Source: Macrocystis pyrifera
Taxonomy: Eukaryota > Sar > Phaeophyceae > Laminariales > Laminariaceae
NCBI GenBank assembly: GCA_031763025.1
Contig: JASSKH010000002.1
Coordinates: forward strand, 12,021,468 to 12,085,467
Length of the DNA stretch: 64,000 nucleotides
Reading direction: 5' to 3'
Within the stretch, counting starts at the first letter, position 1. Every line of letters begins with the position of its first letter. Below the pieces are notes generated by a model, which saw nothing but the letters and a program-made list of their open reading frames with translations, was not told the origin of the DNA and searched no databases. Shown in pieces: positions 56,741 through 64,000 of the stretch. The position numbers and the translations under genes are program-made.

Positions 56741-57434
56741 ACCCCCGTGGTACTCGGACAGCAGGTAGGTACGAGTATACAACAGCAGCATTAATAGTAC
56801 GGACGGTACAGTTTTGTTGTAGTGCAGTACTCTTTTGGGTACCAGGTATAAAACTGCTGTACCAGCAGGCGACACTCGTAGGTGGTAGATTACTCGTATC
56901 GCCAGGGAGCACACAAGCAGCATGTGACACAACACGACAACATACACGCGCACCTGCTACATAGACGCCTCCTCCTCTGCCGTGCAGGCCTTCTTGCACA
57001 GGGAATCTGGAAGCGCTCCCAGGTGACGCCGAGGTGTTGTATCCCCACCAGCACCACCAGCTGAATACCCACATTGCGAAGAAGTACCTCCACCACCAGC
57101 AGCCTCTTCGCCTTTGAGTTGCTACATGTATCGTATCCGCGCCTTGTTTCAGGCTCACAGGCAGAGGATGGCGGCAGCATGCAGCATGCCAGCCTATGAA
57201 TTGCGCCGCGCATATTGATCTCGCCGCGCGTATAGTGCTGCCGATTGACCAAACCTTATGGGAGCCTTATGGGAGCACCCAATCAGGACGCTTTGGTACT
57301 TGACAAAAAAATACTACTCTAGGCATAAACATAAGGACCGTTTAAACATTAAAAAAAAAAAACAAATCTATCATTATATTCGCGACCAGAACTTTATGGG
57401 CGATCAGGTAAGACCATGAGAGTGCGGCCCAAAT
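56741..57434. other. No gene recognised
   Basis: A 164-codon minus-strand frame spans 57158-56664 but overlaps the R8 repeat and shows no domain. A run of 12 or more A lies near 57350. Confidence 0.4.
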
Positions 57435-58000
57435 CACTACTAGTAGAGTCTCAGCATGGTGTAGGGCTACCATTGAAGCCATCCTGTAGCCAAGACGGGC
57501 TAGTACTCAAGGAGATATGGGGTATCCTGGTGCAACCCGCAGAATCTGGCTGGTGTCGCAAAATAAGTCTTATTTGCGACACGCGTGTCACAAATACCGT
57601 ATTTGCGACATCGCAACGTAGTTGCCGTACACGCTCCGGATCGGCAAAGCACTACCAGTAGAGTCTCAGCATGGTGTAGGGCTACCATTGAAGCCATCCT
57701 GTAGCCAAAACAGGCCAGTACTCGAGGAGATATGGAGTATCCTGGTACATCCCGCAGAATCTTCTGGCTCCTGTCGCAAATAAAAATAAACATTATTCGC
57801 GACACGCGTGTCGCAAATACCGTAGTTACAACACTGAACCGTGGTTGCTGCACACGCTCCGGACCGGCAAAGCGCTACCAGTAGAGTCTCACGATGATGT
57901 AGGGCTACCATTGAAGCCATTATGTAGCCAAAACGGGCCAGTACTCGAGGAGATATGGGGTATCCTAGTACACGGTCAGAATACTCAACGTAGCTCTTCT
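57435..58000. repeat. Tandem array, ~215-223 bp units, 2.6 copies, palindrome-rich
   Basis: Units begin with AGAGTCTCA at about 57445, 57660 and 57883. In the first unit a cluster at 57555-57611 contains the hairpins GTCGCAAAATAAG/CTTATTTGCGAC and CAAATACCGTATTTG around the perfect palindrome GACACGCGTGTC. The second unit keeps the central palindrome but has partly lost the others. Confidence 0.85.
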
Positions 58001-58609
58001 ACTACTGCTGCTGTGCTACATACAACGAACACGATAGGCTAGGAGTGCGAAAACTGTACACAACCCATCAGACTGCCTCGCCGACCAGGGCATCCAAAAT
58101 AATCGGGAACTGACTGCGTAGCTGGACGAGGAGACTACGCATGATTTGAGTGGGGCAGGTCAGAACGCACAATCTGCTGGAGTTGCGAGATGTTGGTGAG
58201 TCTTCCATATTGGTTGGGCTTCTCTCCGCAAACATTCTGCCTAAACTTATGGAAAAACCTCCAACCCGCGAACCAGTGTATACAGCACACAACAGCACGG
58301 TGGGAACTCTACACAATACTGCAGTGCATCGAAGGACATCTTCCAAGCAGCCTACGAACTCCGCGACCTTCTACACGCGTTACACATACCGATTTCTTCG
58401 TCGCCATGAACAAGGCGGATAACCCCTCTGCCGCTTAGATTGAACACATGCAGTCCGCTGTGGGTTTCTATTGTGTGTTTCACAACCGTTAGAGATAAAG
58501 ATCGGGAATCCATTTACAAACTATGTGCTACGCATGTGCCCTTGGTTAGACTTTTAATATTATTAGTATTCCCTAGGATTTACCCTAGGGTATCTAGAAG
58601 CAAAAATAT
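58001..58609. other. No gene recognised
   Basis: Plus-strand frames to 92 codons at 58150-58438 read mildly protein-like (THTDFFVAMNKADNPSAA) but cannot be assigned. Confidence 0.35.
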
Positions 58610-59575
58610 TTTCCTGTCCGGACAAAATGACAAAAAACGGTACACCAGCCTTTTTTTGCCAGTTTTCGGTACGAAAAACTCAAACCAGGCCATCAGGGTA
58701 CACCAAACCCAAGTTAGATGGCATTTTATGTCAAGGTATACCGTTTTTTGGCGAAACATCCATGTCCGTCCGTCTCACTTGCGAAAATGCCAAAAAACGG
58801 TACATCATCGTATTTTTGCCAGTTTACGGTACGAAAAATAAAACGAGGTGGTCAGGGCACACCAAACCTAAGTCATATGACATTTTCTGTCAAGGTATAC
58901 CGTTTTATGGCAAACAAACAATGTCCCGGTACAGCTTATATTTTCGAACAAACACTGCGTGCGTCAATAGAAGCGCCTTCTCGTGCTCGTATTCATACGA
59001 ACATACCAGGTACGAGTCAAGCGCTGCTTATATAATCTAAAGCCATTTTATTTCGTTTGGTGCGCGTGCGTGTGGTCAGAACACGGTACCGCGGGCGAGC
59101 CCGGCGCCGCCGCGGGTGTCAGCGAGTGCTAGCAGGCAGAGGGGGGTGTTGCAAGAAGCGCCTTCGCCGTTTGCATGGCTAGGCGTCGCGTGTGTCTCGA
59201 GACACGCAGGAAGCACAAATGGTATCTGTCTTGCCTCCTTGTGAGGCTCCGCTTGCACCATATACGAGATATAAGGGTCGTTTTGATATGCGAAATAGTA
59301 TTCAAGCGGTGCTTATTTCTGCGACCAGAATAAACGTCGAAGAGACTTCAATGCAGTTTGAGCACCAACTTTGTCGAAGTGGCGAAGCAGGGCCACGGTG
59401 AGCACCGGGCTTGACGCGAGGCGGGCGACGACGCTCACTGTGGCAGAGAGGGAGGAAAGCTTTATCCGGACCCAATCGTTGATGAGGTGGTCGCGAGACG
59501 GGCAGGCGGCGTACAAGGCTAAGAGGGAAGCTCTGCTGTTCGTTCTTTTTCTTTTTGACCGGTGGAACGGGCAAG
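58610..59575 (+). mobile_element. R5/R1 chimeric repeat, copy G
   Basis: 58610-58935 is an R5 dimer of about 162 bp units (AAAAAACGGTACA, GCCAGTTT(T/A)CGGTACGAAAA). The following spacer and the R1 middle part (59047-59575) complete the same chimera seen in inverse orientation at 30540-31490. The R1 3' hairpin end is missing here as well. Confidence 0.75.
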
Positions 59576-60116
59576 CGGTAAACGCAACTCGTGAGTCACG
59601 TTTAAAAAATCAACTCAGGGGACGATAAGTAAATATCCCCTTGTACCCGCGTGGTCCAACCCCATACAAACCGTTGGATACTCCGGTCAGCAAGTCAGGC
59701 GATCTTACGTACCGAACACATGCCAAGGATGAGACTGACGCGGCCACGAACCGCGGCTAAGCAAGATACGAAAGCAAAATCGCTCGCAGTAGCCTTTGTC
59801 CTTTTGTGGTCTAGTCTAAAGCGCTAGATTCGAGCGGCTACCTCGGCACGAGCAGCGAGAAGCCTAACAATAACAACACAGCAGTCCAGGTTGAAGCACG
59901 CCTTCAAAAAAGAGGTGGGTGCAGATGTGCAGATGGTGTAGACTGCTGTAGACCGACCTACCGTTGTATCTATCGCTGTCGCTCGTGACTCTTGACCAGA
60001 GGGTTTGGCTGTTGATTCACAGCAGTTTTTTTCCTTGTGTCGAATGTGTCCCTGTTTGGTTGGTCGGATCTGTACGTCAGCTGTGAGTTCAGCCGATCGG
60101 TCGATACTCAACTTTT
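59576..60116. other. No gene recognised
   Basis: Unclassified sequence with no repeat partner of useful length. Confidence 0.4.
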
Positions 60117-60393
60117 GCACACCCCGGACAGCTCACGAGCTAGCTCATCTATTGTGCATAGCTCACGCTTCGAAAACATGTGCAGATGAGCTACCGCCTA
60201 TAGCTCAAGCCGGGGGAAACATGTGTAGCTCATGTAGCTCCGATAGCTCATCTCGGGCGCAGATGAGCTACTGTAACTCATGTAGCTCCTATAGCTCAGC
60301 CTGGGAAAAGGTGTATAGATGAGCTATCTTCTGTAGCTCAAGCCTTCAAAACATGTGCAGATGAACTACCACCTATAGCTCAAGCCTTCCAAA
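60117..60393 (-). repeat. GAGCTA-rich repeat fragment
   Basis: Inverse orientation to the blocks at 43-45.6 kb. The outer end ACACCCCGGACAGCTCACG matches the outer end of the right block. It stops abruptly inside the helicase gene of R6 copy N. Confidence 0.8.
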
Positions 60394-62217
60394 CATCGAC
60401 GCCGCCGACAGAGCTCGGCTAAAGCTGGACGGGCTCCCTCGAGGTGTCATCGCCTGCTGTCCGGTTTACAGGAAGTTCTCCATCGTTGGTAAAGGCAAGC
60501 GGAAATTCACCATCAACAGAATGCAGGTGCCTCTGTCTCTTGGTATTCTTTCCTCAGTCTATCGAGCACAAGACGAAACCATCCCTAAACTTGTGCTCGA
60601 CATTCGTAAGCCATTAGACGGCTATATGGACAGCGCGGCTGTCTACGTCGCTCTGTCCCGAGCGACCGATGCCAGCAAGCTCTTCTTGCTGTCGCCGGTT
60701 ACTCTCGACGATCTGATCCATCCACAGGACGACGATGTAGCGGCTATGATCGACTACCTCGAACGCCTCGACAAGGCTACACTAGCGTTGTTCTTGGATG
60801 ATCCCTCTGCCTTCCGACCCGCCACGACAAGTCCTCCGGCTAGTTACACATCCCACACCGACGACGGACAAACAGACACCGGCTCCATCCGCCCTTCACC
60901 TTTTCTGTCGCCCAATGAGAACAAAAATTGCTTCTTCAATGCCGCCATCGCCTCCGCCATAGCTGCTTGGGAAGGACACCCTCTCCCCAACCCAACCATG
61001 GCAACACCAGCTGGAGCCATCTTCTTCTCCACTCTTGCGGCTGTGCGTGCCTGCATGTTCGACGGCAAGCCTCTCTAACGCACCCTCTTGGTAAGTTCTT
61101 GCTTGTTCTGTTATCCACATCTCGTCATAATAATACCCCCCAATACTTACCGGTGCCCGCAAGTACCCATATATACATGAATACTACGTTGTGCTTTCGT
61201 GTGTCTTCTAAACATATTGTATCATTTCGTGCGGTATGCGTCGCATTCTTTGGCGGAATGCAGGATTCTTTGGCTCAGGCACGTGACAAGATCCTGGGTA
61301 GTAGCGGCCTACCTGGCGCAGGATCCGTAATGGGAACGCCAGGCTCCATATACGAAGCGATCACCCTTCGACCTGATGATCAACTCCACCCCAACAGCGG
61401 GTGGCCAGGTGACGTCGTGGAACGGCATGCTCGTATCATGTACAGTCGGACGGCTCTCGGCTTCAACTGGCACCACACTACCGATTGCCATATCGAAGAC
61501 CATGGCCATATCGAGATAACCGCATCCCAATGTGCACGATGGCGAGATCCCGCACCAGTCTTGATCCCGCACGGACCGCCCCAGTCACTCCAGGATGCAG
61601 TCAATGCCTTGTTCCTAACCGGAGCCGCCTCCGACTTCTCATTTCCTGGACCTGCTCCGTGCCCCCCCTGCGACGAGAGCTACCCCCGGCACATCAGCAC
61701 ATCCACATGGTCGATTCTTCCTTGGAGTGCGGACAACGCCCCAGATCGCGTTTTCTTCGCGTCTGCACGTGTAGACATCTACGAGGACGCCGGAGAGCCG
61801 CCAGCACCGTCACCCATTTTGATGATAGGCGTTGAGTACTGCTTCGTAGCTGTCATCTACTCCATTCCGAGCCATTTCGTGACCCAGTTGCGTTCGAGAG
61901 GGCGGTGGTTGAAGTACGATTGCATACTCGGGGGGAGTACCACGTCTTGCGACGATTTCGACTGTGACTGGTATCATGGTTTCCAGCATATGTATGTCTA
62001 CCTTCGAAAGTCTTTGACCTTGCCTGTTCCCCAGGCACAAACAACACCATACCGTAGTGCTAGCTACCATGAGCGCGCAAGCCAAGAACGCGCGAAGATA
62101 ATCGAGGCGACTAGACAAGGACCCATCATGCCTCCGCCTTACCGAAGTCCTGGCCACTACGACGTGGGGAGCGCAGCTGTGCCTTGCCGACTCGACTCCG
62201 ACGTACCGCCGCCTTGA
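60394..62217 (+). pseudogene. PIF1-like helicase / USP-like protease fusion, copy N
   Basis: The first exon (to 61090) reads LDGLPRGVIACCPV, NRMQVPLSLG, a motif V with Gly changed to Asp (YRAQDETI) and VYVALSRAT. The protease part starts with NENKNCFFNAAIASAIA (Cys codon 60929-60931). After a stop at 61076 and the intron 61091-61263 the second exon runs in phase to TGA at 62217. It holds ILGSSGLPGAGSVMGTPGSI, CPPCDE and YCFVAVIYSIPSHFVTQLRS followed by GRWLKYD, a histidine box with His at 61873-61875. Cys and His are about 257 codons apart, as in ubiquitin-specific proteases and much farther than in OTU proteases. The substrate and role are unknown. Confidence 0.72.
61091..61263 (+). other. 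Spliceosomal intron, copy N
   Basis: 173 bp with GTAAGT donor and TGCAG acceptor. Removal keeps the reading frame (phase 0), and the same intron sits in copy M. Confidence 0.78.
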
Positions 62218-63104
62218 GCGTCTCACGTGTTCTTCACATGTGTGTTGAAACGTTTTGATTTTTGATGTGATATTGCTTCTCGATTAGGACTGCCTGCTTT
62301 CTTGTTTCCCTCTTTTTGCTAGAACGCATTTTGCAGAAATGTTGCACGGCGCGTCCAGCCTTTCGAGTTCTGCGCGGCTACATTTATATTAACTGTTCGG
62401 TCGACAGAGTGTTGTTTACGGGGTGCATGTACGTGACGATCATCGGCGAAAAGTCTACTTGTATGCCTTTTGTCATCTTGGACTTCACGGCAGCGTTATA
62501 TTTGGTGTGGGTGTGTTCGCGACACGTCGAGGTCATCCCAATCTGCGCGATGCGACTGTGACGTTTTGTTTATGTTTTTTGCTTCGAAATAGCGGCAACA
62601 GCAGCATCTGCAAACAAGTAATATTCTACGTGGCAAATATCGACGTCGCGAGATAACGCCTTGAGCGTCTCCCGTGTTCTTCACATGTGTGTTGAAACGT
62701 TTTGATTTTTGATGTTATATTGCTTCTCGATTAGGACTGCCTGCCTTCTTGTTTCCCTCTTTTTGCTAGAACGAATTTTGCAGAAATGTTGCACGGCGCG
62801 TCCAGCCTTTCGAGTTCTGCGCGGCTACATTTATATTAACTGTTCGATGGACAGAGTGTTGTTCACGGGGTGCATGTACGTGACGATCATCGGCGAAAAG
62901 TCTACTTGTATGCCTTTAGTCGTCTTTGACTTCACGGCAGCGTTATATTTGGTGTGGGTGTGTTCGCGACACGTCGAGGTCATCGCAATCTGCGCGATGC
63001 GACTGTGACGTTTTGTTTATGTTTTTTTTGCTTCGAAATAGCGGCAACAGCAGCATCTGCAAACTAGTGATATTCTACGTGGCAAATATCGACGTCGCGA
63101 GAGA
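62211..63104. repeat. 447 bp tandem duplication in the R6 tail
   Basis: Units 62211-62657 and 62658-63104 differ by few substitutions. Only one unit exists in copy M (about 42440-42890), so the duplication is private to copy N. Confidence 0.92.
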
Positions 63105-63156
63105 ATTGTCATACCGCCGGCCAACCTTTTGTTATATGGTAAAACCCTAGGGAACA

Positions 63157-63182
63157 GCGGGGCAACCCTTGCCCTGCCCTAC
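63157..63182 (+). other. R6 3'-terminal hairpin
   Basis: Stem GCGGGGCAA / TTGCCCTGC (one G.T pair), loop CCC, then CCTAC at the terminus. Equivalent hairpins end the copies at 28333, 39284 and 42370. Confidence 0.75.
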
Positions 63183-64000
63183 AATATGTCAATACTACGG
63201 CAGTGCGGATGCTGTAAACTGCCGTTGGTGCAACAACAAGCAGGATAATGTGTCGGAACGAACGCGTGCAACGAACATTACGCATAGCTAGGCAAGCTGC
63301 AGTATGGCCGCCCTCTGTGCATCTATGGGGTGTGTTCGTTGCCTTAACTAATCCAGCAAAAACTGTGCACAGCGTTTCGAAAGTTTGTTCAGTTCTGTGC
63401 GTCAGAACGATAGGCGTTGGTAAACGCCTGAGGGGTAGGCGCTTTTACACGGCTGTTCAAGGGCAATTAAACAACCACATTGGTGGTCGACGATGGTTGC
63501 AGGGAACGAACGCCGATTTTACTGCGGTACTATTGGGTTTCCCCGTATTTTTTACAAAACGCCGTCAAAGAACGTCGCGGAGAACGTCGTCTCAGTTCGT
63601 AAAATATCGTCGTGAAGTTCGCCGTGACGTTTGAAGGACAGTTTGGCGAGTAGTCTGCGAAAGCTATGGAGATCTCGCCGCTCGTGCCTTTTCGTGAACA
63701 ACGAAGGCCCACTTTTTGAAATTGAACGCATGCACCGCAAAAAAGTGGAAATCCCACGCACGCACGTACCATATTCAAGATAGGAGACAGGAAGGAGCCG
63801 TCCGATTCGTACGTATAATCGTCTCGCCAAACTGAGGATTCGAAGAGGAATCATTGTCCGGCATACTCTCTTGGCGGTGTCTTGGTTAGAAGCTGGATGT
63901 CGACGAGTAGTTTTGATTGTTGGAGGAGGAGGTAATGTGTTGTGTCGGGGAGTGGGAGTGCTGGTCGCCGATAAACTGTCGTCGAATCGCAGCAAAAGAT
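63183..64000. other. No gene recognised
   Basis: A 128-codon plus-strand frame at 63248-63634 and a 147-codon minus-strand frame at 63995-63552 overlap; neither has a recognisable domain. Confidence 0.35.

Larger units (their letters stand above)
60394..63182 (+). mobile_element. R6 Helitron-like element, copy N
   Basis: Colinear with copy M in inverse orientation. It has lost everything upstream of the helicase C terminus, where a GAGCTA-rich repeat is joined. It contains the gene fragment, a 447 bp tandem duplication and the terminal hairpin. Confidence 0.68.

Noticed and set aside
60929..61875. OTU-type protease as the domain behind the helicase
   Set aside because: Cys and His are about 257 codons apart after intron removal, too far for OTU; the His block resembles the USP box better. 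Not excluded without a profile search.
63248..63634. 128-codon plus-strand frame as a gene
   Set aside because: Overlaps a similar-length frame on the other strand and shows no domain; length is within chance for this composition.

Overview
This 64 kb window is eukaryotic nuclear DNA and looks like a graveyard of nested mobile elements. I recognise no host housekeeping gene, rRNA gene or free-standing tRNA gene. It carries a non-LTR retrotransposon, a Ty1/Copia element, a Ty3/Gypsy element with a chromodomain-like tail, a miniature LTR element, a spliceosomal intron inside a transposon gene, and a (CCCTAA)6 telomere-type tract. The transposon-rich, intron-bearing, TTAGGG-type genome would suit an alga or another protist, but the species cannot be fixed from the sequence alone.

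Layout. At 1.8-6.1 kb lies a decayed LINE on the minus strand that ends in poly(C). Two short retroposons with the same tail follow at 6.6-7.4 kb. At 9.4-12.6 kb are two copies of a 1.1 kb repeat (family R1) with a hairpin near its 3' end. At 12.6-16.7 kb lie a GAGTACTG-rich repeat (R2), a long inverted repeat and a triplicated 160 bp repeat (R4). A Copia element occupies 16.9-21.7 kb on the minus strand, with LTRs, a probable target duplication and large internal deletions. A Gypsy element spans 22.1-32.8 kb on the plus strand; each LTR contains a tRNA-like fold, and its long 3' part is filled with other repeats. At 34.2-35.2 kb is another R1 copy. At 35.7-37.1 kb is a complete miniature LTR element with a 4 bp target duplication. 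At 37.4-41.3 kb lie a second R2 copy, an R3 copy, a fragment of family R6 and an R1 copy.

The most interesting part is family R6, a Helitron-like element. It occurs as a large minus-strand copy (42.37-47.4 kb, interrupted by a 2.5 kb insertion built of GAGCTA-rich repeats) and a plus-strand copy (60.39-63.18 kb). Both encode the C-terminal part of a PIF1-family helicase joined to a domain resembling a ubiquitin-specific protease (peptidase C19). Both carry the same phase-0 intron and end at the same terminal hairpin followed by CTAC. Each copy is broken at different positions, so the shared frame, intron and domain order support a formerly functional gene.

At 48.3-54.9 kb I see mostly unrecognised sequence with a gag-like fragment and some tandem duplications. 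At 55.0-56.6 kb an R1 copy sits in a duplicated sequence whose uninterrupted version is at 51.9 kb. That R1 copy is itself interrupted by a 421 bp element with a 5 bp target duplication, which holds the telomere-type tract between palindromic TGCCGTGG-type motifs. At 57.4-58.0 kb is a tandem array whose units carry clustered palindromes. The two repeat copies carrying uninterrupted sites (39.0 kb and 51.9 kb) and the empty site in the 62.0 kb R6 copy let three insertions be delimited exactly without outside data.
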